Source of the DNA: CATOSD01 sp965226695
GTDB taxonomy: Bacteria; Chloroflexota; Dehalococcoidia; Lucifugimonadales; CATOSD01
Direction of reading: 5' to 3'
Length of the DNA stretch: 64,000 nucleotides
Assembly (NCBI GenBank): GCA_965226695.1
Contig: OZ245405.1
Location: 496,001 to 560,000 of the forward strand
Shown: positions 17,604-25,902 of the stretch, in pieces
Layout: each line of letters begins with the position of its first letter
Position numbering within the stretch: position 1 is the stretch's first letter
The notes under the pieces: generated by a model
The model's database searches: none
Told to the model about the DNA's origin: nothing
What the model saw: only the letters and a program-made list of their open reading frames with translations
Position numbers and translations under genes: made by a program

Positions 17604-17973
17604 CTACCCCCAACTCCCAGGCGCCTGATTCGCGCTCACACACGTCCCCTGGATTCCGGCCCCAGAGATTCCGGCCCCAGAGCCGGAATGACGAGGGAGA
17701 GGGGGAAACCATATAGGACGGAGTGCGAGAGAATGGTATGCTAGACATGTTTCCCTATCCGTCATTCCCGCCCTCCTCTTCCGTCATTCCCGCGAAAGCG
17801 GGAACCCAGGGGTGGGGCAGCATCACCATTGGCAAAACCATCTGGAACCGGTACTAGGTGTCAATGAGACCAGGGTCGGACTGGGTCTGGCCCTGTTCGG
17901 CGTGACCTGGCTCGAAGTCAGGCACAACACGACCGACGGCGTTCTGGAAACCACAGTCGCCATAATCCACACA
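17604..17973. other. Repeat-rich gap and possible upstream membrane segment of the small-protein set
   Basis: 17635-17700 and 17755-17815 are dispersed repeats (ATTCCGGCCCC...GCCGGAATGACG and GTCATTCCCGCGAAAGCGGG). From 17812 a frame is open into the next gene and encodes a hydrophobic stretch (VGLGLALFGVTWLEV). It resembles the separate membrane peptide that precedes the related set at 20098, but no start outside the repeat is evident. Confidence 0.4.
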
Positions 17974-18186
17974 ATGCAATCGGTTGTCGTGGTTGCGGCG
18001 GCCTGGGTTTACCTCACAGTGGAGGGATCAGCCATGATCGCGGAAAAGTACCTGAAGAAGCGATACCAGGACGGCCGGCGCGAGCGCGAGGCCAAGTGGC
18101 GCGAGTGGTACGAGGCCAACCGTGAGCAGTTGAACGGTGTGTCGCCCCCGCCCTTCATGCGAAACTCGGAAGAGGACAAGCCATGA
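17974..18186 (+). CDS. MIAE-family small protein, copy 1 (membrane-anchored lead type)
   Basis: 70 residues from ATG 17974. The first 20 form a hydrophobic segment (MQSVVVVAAAWVYLTVEGSA). Then comes the family core MIAEKYLKKRYQDGRRE, a charged helix (EAKWREWYEANREQLNG) and a Pro-rich end (PPPFMRNSEED). The 20-residue lead aligns without gaps with the start of copy 3 (20235) and with the codons before copy 6, which argues that it is translated although a second start (MIAE, 18034) has its own site (GGAGGG). No known domain is recognised. The stop overlaps the start of copy 2 (ATGA). Confidence 0.6.
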   Translation: MQSVVVVAAAWVYLTVEGSAMIAEKYLKKRYQDGRREREAKWREWYEANREQLNGVSPPPFMRNSEEDKP

Positions 18187-18329
18187 TCGCGGAGAAGTAC
18201 CTGAAGAAGCGCTACCAGGACGGCATGCGCGAGAACGAGGCCAAGTGGCGCGCCTGGTACGAACGATGGCAGGAGGCCAAACGCCGCGGCGAGGACTTCG
18301 ACGAGCCTCCCCCGGAGATGAAGGATTAG
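18183..18329 (+). CDS. MIAE-family small protein, copy 2 (soluble type)
   Basis: 48 residues: MIAEKYLKKRYQDGMRENEA, then KWRAWYERWQEAKRRGEDFDEPPPEMKD. The first 14 residues are identical to the core of copy 1, but the tail is of a second kind (RRGE-x-FDEPPPxM) shared with copy 6 and with broken copy 5. There is no hydrophobic lead. It starts in an ATGA overlap with copy 1, so the two are translated together. Very high Arg/Lys/Glu and aromatic Trp/Tyr content suggests a single amphipathic helix for partner binding. Function unknown. Confidence 0.65.
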   Translation: MIAEKYLKKRYQDGMRENEAKWRAWYERWQEAKRRGEDFDEPPPEMKD

Positions 18330-18415
18330 GGCGTTCGTCGCCTCACCCCCCGCCCCTGGGTTCCGGCTCGGGGGCCGGAATGACGGGGGAGAGACAAGGT
18401 CTATCCGAGGGATGA

Positions 18416-19111
18416 ATGCGTAGGATCACGGAGGTTCGCGGGACAGGGGCGGCGGGCGGGTCTGTGACCCGCCCCTACCGATGGTCCGCCGCGCTGGCCC
18501 TCGCCGCCGCCGCCCTCGCCGCGCTGCTCGCCTGCGCCACGCCCCAGCCCGCCGCCACACCCGCGCCCGCCGCCACGCCCGCGCCCGCCGCCACACCCGC
18601 GCCCGCCGCCACACCCGCGCCCGCCGCCACGCCCGCGCCGACGCCCACCGCCGCGCCGACCGCCACGCCCACGCCTGTGCCGCCCGAGCTCCAGATGGGC
18701 GCGCCCGCGCCCGACTTCGACGTGACGCTCTTCGACGGCGAACGGCTGCGGCTCAGCGACCTCGCCGGCCAGGTCGTCGTCCTCAACTTCTGGGCCTCGT
18801 GGTGTCCCCCCTGCCGCGACGAGATGCCCTCCTTCGAGGAGGCCTGGCTCGCCGCCCGCGACGACGGCGTCGTCTTCGTCGGCCTCGCCTCCGGCGACCT
18901 CGAGGCCGACGCCCGCGCCTTCGCCGAACACGTCGGCGTCACCTACCCGCTCGGCCTCGACCTCGACGGCGCGGTCGCCGACCGCTACCTCATTCGCGTC
19001 ATGCCCACCACCTACTTCATCGACCGCGAAGGCCTGCTCCAGCGCAAGCTCTCCGGCTACGTCAACCAGGGCGTGCTCAAAGTATTCCTCGCCGGCCAGA
19101 CGGGACAGTAA
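18416..19111 (+). CDS. TlpA-like thioredoxin lipoprotein
   Basis: 231 residues. Signal sequence with lipobox ALLAC (C40), an Ala-Thr-Pro repeat linker (about 43-90, see DNA repeat), then a thioredoxin fold of the TlpA/AhpC-TSA class: FWASWCPPCRDEMPSF with redox C130/C133, and cis-Pro segment RVMPTTYFID. Such proteins reduce disulfides of exported proteins, often apo-cytochromes or copper proteins, on the outer side of the membrane. The ATG at 18416 is followed by a GTAGGGGCGGG-type repeat inside the coding region, so GTG 18464 is an alternative start. No partner (CcdA) is next to it. Confidence 0.85.
   Translation: MRRITEVRGTGAAGGSVTRPYRWSAALALAAAALAALLACATPQPAATPAPAATPAPAATPAPAATPAPAATPAPTPTAAPTATPTPVPPELQMGAPAPDFDVTLFDGERLRLSDLAGQVVVLNFWASWCPPCRDEMPSFEEAWLAARDDGVVFVGLASGDLEADARAFAEHVGVTYPLGLDLDGAVADRYLIRVMPTTYFIDREGLLQRKLSGYVNQGVLKVFLAGQTGQ
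18549..18638 (+). repeat. Five 18-base tandem repeats encoding AATPAP
   Basis: Units of the type gccgccacacccgcgccc, varying only at one or two bases, encode the lipoprotein linker. The array could change length without shifting the frame. Confidence 0.75.
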
Positions 19112-20061
19112 CCCCAACGGCGAGCCTGTTTCAGATTACCAGGTGCGCCCAAAACCGTCTCCCTCGCCAACAGCCTGCCCCCGCGCCCGACTCTGGACCT
19201 GCGGCCATCGCCTTGCGTTCGCCATATTGCTTACCCGATTTCCCCCGGACGCCCCAACGCACACCCCGGCCGCACACCCTCGCCCAAACCCGACCCACTC
19301 GCTCCCCCGTACCCGAAAAAAGCGTCACTTTCCCGCGCCACCCGTTCTCGGCCCTGCCACATCCAACCCCACACACGACCCACCTCGTCCCCACGTCTGC
19401 ACCATTTCTCCCCACCAATCCGCCCCGATCCCGCAATTTCGCCGGCTCCCTCGACTATCCCGCCCTGTCACCCTTATCCCACCCTATCCCACCCTGTCAC
19501 CCTCCCGCCCTGTCACCCTATCCCACCCTGTCACCCTGAGCGTAGTCGAAGGGTCTAAGATGCTTCGACAGGCTCAGCATGACATGGCGGGAAGACGCCT
19601 CGATTAGCAGTCAATTGAGAGACCCTGCGCAATTTCGCCACCGCTCTTGAAGCATACGCACAAGCGTGCTACCATCGCCCACGCGAGGAACCGGCCCCGC
19701 GGCCCGGAAACCCTACCCCCAAGCGGGTAAGCCCCAGGCATCCGTAGGGGCGTCCCTTGTGGGCGCCCTGTGGCAGTGAAGACACGGCTGAGTGACCCTG
19801 CTCCGTCCACCTGTCCTCCTCTGCCACGCGGCGCCACTTTTGTGTCCCGACAACCCGCGCCAGCATTACAGATTCGCGCGGGACCGGCGACACCCTCAGC
19901 TAGGAGGCGCACAGAATGTCGCAGAAACGAACAGATTTCGCCTTCCCGCGAACCCTGTCCCCGTGGAAGCATGCCCTGAGCTTGCCGAATGGGCGGGGAG
20001 CGGGAACAACGGTGTTGGGGGCGCCAGGCAATCTGAAACAGGCTCACCTTCGGCGTCCGTA
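19112..20061. other. Gene-free segment bounded by an inverted repeat
   Basis: gagcctgtttcagatt (19122-19137) and aatctgaaacaggctc (20030-20045) are perfect 16-base inverted repeats; similarity continues inward imperfectly for about 30 bases. The interior has biased base composition but no gene I can support. It carries the 60-base CTGAGC/CGAAG repeat (19527-19586) and a repeat near 19630 shared with 495 and 56950. It may be a decayed mobile element. Confidence 0.5.
19527..19586. repeat. 60-base dispersed repeat (CTGAGCGTAGTCGAAGGG type)
   Basis: From cctgtcaccctgagcg to gctcagcatgacatg. The inverted sequence at 57048-57107 is nearly identical, differing at about two positions. Shorter pieces occur at 865-885 and 19972-19990. 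Confidence 0.8.
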
Positions 20062-20090
20062 TTGACAAATCCCGTCCGGCGGGCGATATT
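20062..20090 (+). promoter_or_regulatory. Promoter of the second MIAE set
   Basis: TTGACA (20062-20067) and GATATT (20085-20090) are separated by 17 bases. The next ATG (20098) begins only seven bases after the -10 box, so the message may be leaderless. Confidence 0.6.
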
Positions 20091-20097
20091 GACATAT

Positions 20098-20250
20098 ATG
20101 CGACTGCCGTCGAAGGAAGCCGTCGGCCTTACCTTATTCTTCGTACTGCTGGCGGGTTCGCTGGCCGTAGTCCTATTGGCCGCAGACAAATTGCCGTCCG
20201 GCGCGTTCCGGCTCATCCGGCACATAGTGCCGAGATGGAGGCTTTCGTAG
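20098..20250 (+). CDS. Small membrane peptide preceding the MIAE set
   Basis: 50 residues with one strong transmembrane helix (VGLTLFFVLLAGSLAVVLLA, about 9-28) and a basic C-terminus (RLIRHIVPRWRLS). It starts right behind a promoter and has no ribosome site, consistent with leaderless translation. Its end overlaps the start of copy 3 (20235) by 16 bases. No known family is recognised. Confidence 0.55.
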   Translation: MRLPSKEAVGLTLFFVLLAGSLAVVLLAADKLPSGAFRLIRHIVPRWRLS

Positions 20251-20483
20251 TGTTTGCAGGCGCCCTGGCCTACGGCACGACAGAAGGAGGAACCATGATT
20301 GCAGAGGCGTTCCTGAAGAAGCGCGAGAAGGCAGGCATCGAGAAAGGCGAGAAGATAGGCATCGAGAAAGGCAGGCGCGAGCGCGACGCCAAGTGGCGCG
20401 CCTGGTACGAGGCTAACCGCGAGCATCTGAACGGCGTCACGCCCCCGCCTTTCATGCGAGACTCCGAAGAGGACACACCATGA
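20235..20483 (+). CDS. MIAE-family small protein, copy 3 (membrane-anchored lead type)
   Basis: 82 residues: hydrophobic lead MEAFVVFAGALAYGTTEGGT (20 residues, same length and pattern as copy 1), core MIAEAFLKKREKAG, a short Gly-Lys repeat (IEKGEKIGIEKGRRE), helix AKWRAWYEANREHLNG and tail VTPPPFMRDSEEDTP. The lead shares with copy 1 the Y-x3-E-G-[SG] pattern just before MIAE. An internal start at 20295 has GGAGG. The ATGA overlap couples it to copy 4. The GIEKG repeats resemble the flexible tails of Rpn-type nucleases, but no nuclease domain is present. Confidence 0.6.
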   Translation: MEAFVVFAGALAYGTTEGGTMIAEAFLKKREKAGIEKGEKIGIEKGRRERDAKWRAWYEANREHLNGVTPPPFMRDSEEDTP

Positions 20484-20866
20484 TTGCAGAGGCGTACCTG
20501 AAGAAGCGCGAGAAGGCAGGCTTCGAGAAAGGTGCCACAGAACGCATCACGGAGAGCCTCGAGAAGCACCTCAAGCGCGAGCTCACCAAGGCCGAGTTGC
20601 GCCAGGTCAGGAAACAGGCGGAGCGCGAAGCCGAAGACTACATCGACCGCAAATGCGGAACAGGCCGGGACGCCGGCATATCAATCGGCCTGGAGCGCGG
20701 CATCGAAATAGGCAGGCGTGAGGCCAGGGCCGAACTGCGCGAGACCAAAGCCGAGTGGCGCGAGACCGAAGCCAAGTGGCGCGAGTGGTACGAGGCCAAC
20801 CGCGAACACCTGAACGGCGTGACGCCCCCGCCCTTCATGCGAAACTCGGACGAAGAGCGGCCATGA
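20480..20866 (+). CDS. MIAE-family protein, copy 4 (long form)
   Basis: 128 residues. The family start MIAEAYLKKREKAGFEKG is followed by an insertion of about 55 residues (TESLEKHLKRELTKAELRQV...EDYIDRKCGTGRDAG), Gly-x3-Gly repeats (ISIGLERGIEIGRREAR), a heptad-like charged helix (RETKAEWRETEAKWREWYEA) and the standard tail GVTPPPFMRNSDEERP. Likely a long coiled coil. There is no hydrophobic lead. It is translationally coupled to copy 3 (ATGA) and to broken copy 5 (ATGA). Confidence 0.65.
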   Translation: MIAEAYLKKREKAGFEKGATERITESLEKHLKRELTKAELRQVRKQAEREAEDYIDRKCGTGRDAGISIGLERGIEIGRREARAELRETKAEWRETEAKWREWYEANREHLNGVTPPPFMRNSDEERP

Positions 20867-20945
20867 TCGCCGAAAAGTACCTACGAAAACGCTACCAGGA
20901 AGGCCGCCCAGCAGCGCCGCGAACCCTTCGACGAGCCCCGTCCCC
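20863..20945 (+). pseudogene. MIAE-family copy 5, degenerate
   Basis: It begins MIAEKYLRKRYQEGRP in an ATGA overlap with copy 4, then loses frame and its middle. The family tail appears in another frame as QQRREPFDEPRP, which is the soluble-type ending seen in copies 2 and 6. A deletion of about 15 codons plus a frame change explains this. The repeat tract that follows (20941 onward) may have caused the damage. Confidence 0.65.
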
Positions 20946-21135
20946 ATTCCGCCCCCCCATTCCGCCCCCGTCATTCCGCCCCCCCCGTCCCCCGTCATTC
21001 CGTCCCCAGCCCCCCGTCCCCCGTCAAGTACCCCCGTCCCCCGTCATTCCGCCCCCGTCCCTCGTCATCGTCATTCCGTCCCCCCGTCCCCCGTCATTCC
21101 GTCCCCCCGTCCCCCGTCATTCCGGCCCGCGAGCC
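20941..21135. repeat. Degenerate tandem tract of CCCCCGTCATTCCG units
   Basis: At least ten variants of ccccgtcattccg follow each other with C-run length changes, ending in the ATTCCGGCCCGCGAGCCGGAA palindrome also seen near 17650, 18360 and 27115. It looks like a locally amplified piece of the dispersed repeat. Confidence 0.75.
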
Positions 21136-21703
21136 GGAACCCACTGACCAACTGACTACTAACCCGTTAACCCATTGACACCTTACAACCCGTCCTATAT
21201 AGTTTTCGCTGTCGTATAAAGAGTGTCCGCCCACGAATCGCAGTGCGTTCGCGCAAACGCACATCGGAGTGCACGCTTTGACATTATCCGTGCGCCAGGG
21301 ATATCCGCCCGGCGACTCGCCGGAGCAACCCTCCCGGCCAGCAGGCGCTCTGCCCGCACTACGCGGCGCAGAGCCTTATTGCGTCTACTACCCACCCTCA
21401 TTCCGCGACGAAAGCGAGGTTTTCGATGCTATCGCCTTCCGCAACTTCAGGAGCGGACCCTCCCCACCCTGAACCGGCTCCCACCTCGTCATTCCGGCCG
21501 CCGGATTCATCATTCCGGCCCCCGGGATCGCCATTCCGGCCCCCTCCGCCGTCATTCCCGCGAACGCGGGAACCCAGGCAGGCAACGCCGGAATCCAGAG
21601 GGGGGCAGGCAATAAGGAGAACGGACTCATCTTCATCATCTCAAATCAACCAACCAACAACCAAATCATCAACCGTCAAACCCAACTCACAGGGGGAAAT
21701 TAA
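21136..21703. other. Non-coding gap
   Basis: No supported gene. 21480-21585 contains three copies of ATTCCGGCC(G/C)CC and a GTCATTCCCGCGAACGCGGG palindrome. The last 100 bases are AT-richer (tcaaatcaaccaaccaacaa) and form the leader of the next gene with AGGGGGAAATTAA before GTG 21704. Confidence 0.5.
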
Positions 21704-24700
21704 GTGAAAAGTTCAGTTAGGATACTAGCAATAGCCCTCGCGCTTGCGTTCCTGCTGTTGGCCCGCACGGCCTTCCAGGACGACACGACCGCCAGCGCGG
21801 CGGACGACATCGATCTCAAGGACGGGGAGGCCTCGTTCGCGGACCTCCTCGACGGCACGCAGGAATCCGAGTACCTCGGCTTCAACGAGGGCGACGGCAA
21901 GACCGCCGAGGTGTACTTCTACATCAAGAGCGACGACCTCGGCACGCAGGTCACCGCCAGCACGACAATAAACTTGGCGGACGACAACTTCAACACGGAC
22001 GAGTACAGGGTCACCCTGCCAGTGGGCACTGGCAACGCAGTTGCTGGAACCATCGCGACCACCTCGATAGCGAGCACGAACTCGACTGCTCTGAGATCTG
22101 CCTACTGTAGCGCCGATGGTGCTGACGACCACAGTACGATGTCGACCGGACGCATCCGGTACCCCAGCGCCTGAGGATCCGCGTAATAGCGTTGCCTGAC
22201 GACTGGGCTGGCTTCGGTCCAGATTCCAGCAGATAGACGACCTTACTGAGACTTGTAACCGTGGAACCGAACTCAACTGCTGCTAGCGACGCCGAGATTC
22301 GGAACGCGCTTGCTGACAGCGATACAGCTCGCCGCATACAAGACGACGAAGGCAAGCGCGCCCAAGACGAAAACCACGAGATCTACGAATACGACAACGA
22401 TTCCTACACCAAGGTTAACGAGGACCTCCGCTACACGCACGGCGATGATGGGATCATGGCTGGCGGTCCCTGGGCGTCCGTTGGCCAGCGTGTCGACGCA
22501 ACGTTGGTTGCCGACGACTCACAGGTGCTGACGTTCGTTACGAACAAGGCTGGCCGCCAGTTCCAGGACATTTCAAGGTCCTTGACTACTCCGATGTGCT
22601 TCAAGTGGATGCCACTTCGACATCGTGGACGTGTACCCGGCAGAGGACGATACTCTGGCTAACGCGGCCTACCAAGGCCTACGGGAGCGGCTTCGGCGCG
22701 CGTACGTGAGCAGCGGCTCCGACAGCGGCAGTGGGTGACCATCAGCGAGGTCGACGACTATACGAACAACGCGACGGGCACTCGCCATGGCTACGTCCAA
22801 CCTGTTCCAGGGCGTGGTGACAATCACCAACGACACCAGCCTCGACGAGGACGACGACGTAATCTACGTGCAGGACGGCGACACGCTGACCCTGCAGGTG
22901 GTCTCGTCCGACGGCAAGCGCAGCAGCAACGTGATCGCCTCGGCGACCGCGCTTATCGACGACTCCCCGCCGACCATCAGCGACCTCAGCCCCGCTGACG
23001 ACAGCGTCATCAACGACGACACGCTGCAGATCTCCTTCAACGTCAACGACGAGGGCTCGGGCCTTGACTTCAGGAGCCGTCGACGAGAAGCTGGTCGTGA
23101 CCAAGGTCGAGGCCGAGGAGATAGGCTCCGACGGCAAGGGCACGGACAACCGGTGCGTGCTGACCGAAGAAGCTGACGACATCGACAACGCCGGCGGCAA
23201 CGCCAGCCGCGTGGGCGTCCTGATTTCACCGGGTGGCAACAACGACTTCTCCAGCAGGTGCGGTGACTCTTCCATAATCGACACGACGAAGAACTCCGCC
23301 AACAGCGACGGAGTGAAGTTCAACCTGGTCATCACGGCCCAGGACCTCGCAGGCAACCTGGTGGAGCACACCACGCAGCTCACCATCGACACGGATGATC
23401 CGACAGTGGAAGGCAACCCCGGCGCTGGCCAAGGCTGGAACGAGGACGACAACGAGTCAAGCAGCAGCCAGAACTCGATACTGGTCAAGTTCAATGAGTC
23501 GCTGGACGTCGACACGGTGGCAGTGGCCGACTTCACGGTCGCCGGCTACACCATAGACACCGCCGAGGTTGTGGGCGAAAACGAAGAGGACAGCGACGAC
23601 AACCAGCACCTCAACGAGTACGTGCTGCTCACGCTGACCGAGGACCTGGCCAAGAACGCGCGGCCAAGCGTGACGGTGACCGGCGTCTCTGACGTGGCCG
23701 GCAACGCCATAGAAACGACGACCCGCACTTCGGACAACAAGATAAAGGCGAGCATTAACGTGGTGTCGTTCTCGGCGCTGGTAGCCGAGAAGGGTGAGCA
23801 GGCCATCACCTTCAGCTCGGACGAGGCGCTGCGCTCCACGAGCGGCGACAACTCGACCGAGGCGTCGGTTAACGGCACGACCCTGTCCGTCAAGGTGGCC
23901 GACGACACTTTGGGCGGCTCTGCGACATTCAAGCAGAGCGCGAGCGCGTTCAAGAACAGCCGAGCCTACGGCGTGATGATCCAGGCCGTGGACGTTGATG
24001 GCAACACGACCCGCGTGGGTGGTGTGAAAGTGTCCGACGAGGACGTGAAGCTCGGCAACGACTTGGTGCCTGGTGTCAGCACCAGCACGGTGGACGTGAA
24101 GCTGGCCAACTGGCCGCCCGCGGACACCGACTTTGACGGCGAGTTCGCCGGCGAGGTCAAGGCCTACGTGGGTAAGAACGTGGTCGCCGAGTCGGTGGGC
24201 GATCCTGATTGGGACGCCGGCACGGTGACTCTAACGGCCGAGGCCGGTGTTTCCGCCGGTTTGGTCGAAGAGGGCGACACGGTCACCCTCAAGTACAGCT
24301 ACGTCAACAGCAACCAGGTTATCCAGGTTGACGTCGACGAGCCCGAAATGACCTCGACCCCGGCGGACAACGCCGAGACCGACTACGCCGCTGGCGCAAT
24401 CCAGTTCATCTGGAGCGAGGCCGGCGAGTACGCGGGCGACAGCTACAAGACGGTCACGCTGAACGAGGCCTCTCATGAGGGCCCGGACGGCGAGAGCATG
24501 GACATACTCGACCAGCTCACGACCAACGACGAGAAGAAGTGGGTGCTCCGCCCAGCGGAGGACCTCGCACTCGGAGCACACGAGTTCACGCTGAAGGCCA
24601 CGGACGCGGCCGGTAACGACAACACGGTGTCGGTCACGATCACGGTCATAGAGCGCAAGCCCGTAGAGGTCGGCCTCAGCCCCGGCTGGAACCTGATCTC

Positions 24701-25247
24701 CTTCCGCGGAGAGCCCGCCAGCCTGGACGCGAACGACATATTCAGCAGCGACACGGTTAGCGTTGTGTCCCAGTACGACGGACGCAGGGTGTCCCCGTGG
24801 ACGGTCTGGACGCGCGGCTCCGACGGCAGCCTGTCGTCGTCGCCCGCGGGCAGGACGACCATCGACCCCGGACTCGGCCTCTACGTGCTGAGCACGGACG
24901 GCTCGTCGCTGATGGTGGACATACCCGGAACGTCGAAGGACAACCCGGCCGAAGTGCCGCCGTCCATCGCGCTGATACCCGGCTGGAACCTCATAGCGGT
25001 CATCATCATCGACCGCGACGAGAAGAAGGTGGACGTTGACGACTACCTGCCCGCAGGAGTGTGGAGCAGGGCGTTCAAGCGGGACAACACCACGGGTGCG
25101 CTGGAGAGCATCTCGCCCCTACCCGAGGAAGAGACTGAAGGCGGCGGCTCCGTCGACGCCGGCCAGGCCCTCTGGGTCTACGCCGCCAAGGCGGGAGTCA
25201 GTCGTACCCAAGTAGCCCTCCGGGGTTACACAGGAAGGGTTAGCTAG
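21704..25247 (+). pseudogene. Large secreted surface protein gene with at least six frame changes in its first third
   Basis: GTG 21704 starts a signal peptide (SVRILAIALALAFLLLARTA) and acidic beta-sandwich sequence. Between about 22100 and 23080 the coding sense moves repeatedly between all three frames (e.g. NSTAASDAEIRNALADSD at 22264, VDVYPAEDDTLANAAYQG near 22630, TNDTSLDEDDDVIYVQDG near 22817). From 23064 it is open for 2.2 kb: Ig-like/cadherin-like adhesion repeats (VTVTGVSDVAGNAIE, FTLKATDAAGNDN) and two related C-terminal segments, SPGWNLISFRGEPAS and IPGWNLIAVIIIDRD. The intact product would be about 1,170 residues, cell-surface and Asp-rich (likely calcium binding). Either a pseudogene or a stretch of base-call errors; genes on both sides are clean. 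Confidence 0.75.
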
Positions 25248-25260
25248 GAAGCAATGAAAG

Positions 25261-25293
25261 GCGGCCCCCTCCCCCCCGCGGGGAGGGGGCCGC
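25261..25293 (+). terminator. Strong terminator after the surface protein gene
   Basis: gcggccccctcccc (25261-25274) and ggggagggggccgc (25280-25293) form a perfect 14-pair stem with a five-base loop. There is no T run. Confidence 0.75.
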
Positions 25294-25309
25294 TGTGCGT
25301 TCGCGGCCA

Positions 25310-25400
25310 CGCAGGCAATCCCCTCTCCCTTGAGCGAGAGGGCGGCCACGCAGGTAATCCCCTCTCCCTTGAGGGAGAGGGCTAGGGTGAGGGTGAACGC
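25310..25400. repeat. Tandem copies of the CCCTCTCCCTTGAGGGAGAGGG repeat
   Basis: Two adjacent units (about 25317-25345 and 25352-25395) share gcggccacgcaggcaatccc/taatcccctctcccttgag and the following GGGTGAGGGTGAACGCC. Related units are at 16903, 26130, 26215, 51345 and 62280. Confidence 0.7.
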
Positions 25401-25422
25401 CCGCGGCGACCGCCCCAGGTGC

Positions 25423-25428
25423 TACAAT
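25423..25428 (+). promoter_or_regulatory. -10 box before the PaREP1 gene
   Basis: TACAAT in gtgctacaatgg, 30 bases before the TTG start. No good -35 is seen because the region upstream is a repeat. Confidence 0.4.
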
Positions 25429-25458
25429 GGCGGGCCGAAAGACACAAGGAGGCGCACG

Positions 25459-25830
25459 TTGGCGACCACAGAGTTTCACATAGCCACCAGCCGCTGCCTG
25501 CTGGAGCAGGCCGAGCGCGAGTATCGGGCGGGCGACGTGCTACAGGCGTCTGAGAAGGGATGGGGCGCGGCGGCGCACGCAGTCAAGGCCATAGCCGAGG
25601 GGCGCGGCTGGGAGCACGGCCGCCACGGACACCTGTTCAGGGCGGCGCGCAGAATCGCGAACGAATTGGGGCAGCCCAAGGTTTGGGACCTGTTTCACGT
25701 GGCGAGCGCCCAGCACCAGAATTTCTACGAGGGCTGGCTGGACGACGAGGATGTCGAAGAAGCCTTGGCAAGGGTGCGGGAATTGCTGGGCCTGCTGGAA
25801 GGCGTGGCGCCCGCGTCACCCCCATCCTGA
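25459..25830 (+). CDS. PaREP1/HEPN-like protein (copy A)
   Basis: 123 residues from TTG 25459 (AAGGAGG upstream), giving ATTEFHIATSRCLLEQAE, which aligns with the start of copy B at 34809. Family features: GDVLQASEKGWGAAAHAVKA near residue 30, a GRGWEHGRHGHLF segment near 55, and an AQHQNFYEGWLDDEDVEEAL end. The fold is probably a HEPN-type four-helix bundle. Many HEPN proteins are RNases or nucleotide-binding partners in toxin or defence pairs, but the Rx4-6H RNase motif is not obvious. Followed after 72 bases by MIAE copy 6. Function uncertain. Confidence 0.75.
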   Translation: MATTEFHIATSRCLLEQAEREYRAGDVLQASEKGWGAAAHAVKAIAEGRGWEHGRHGHLFRAARRIANELGQPKVWDLFHVASAQHQNFYEGWLDDEDVEEALARVRELLGLLEGVAPASPPS

Positions 25831-25902
25831 CCTTCCCCCGTCAAGGGGGAAGGAATTCCGTTCGCGGCGGCGCTAATCTACATCGGCGTGGAAGGAGGAG
25901 CG

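Noticed and set aside
18401..19117. 238-codon Gly/Arg-rich frame opposite the TlpA-like gene
   Set aside because: Composition is a mirror of the Ala-Thr-Pro repeats; the plus strand has a thioredoxin motif.
20941..21135. Possible CRISPR array in the GTCATTCCG tract
   Set aside because: Units are of irregular length, have no unique spacers and there are no cas genes.
21180..21310. Possible tRNA or structured RNA in the gap before the surface protein
   Set aside because: No cloverleaf, T-arm motif or CCA could be found.
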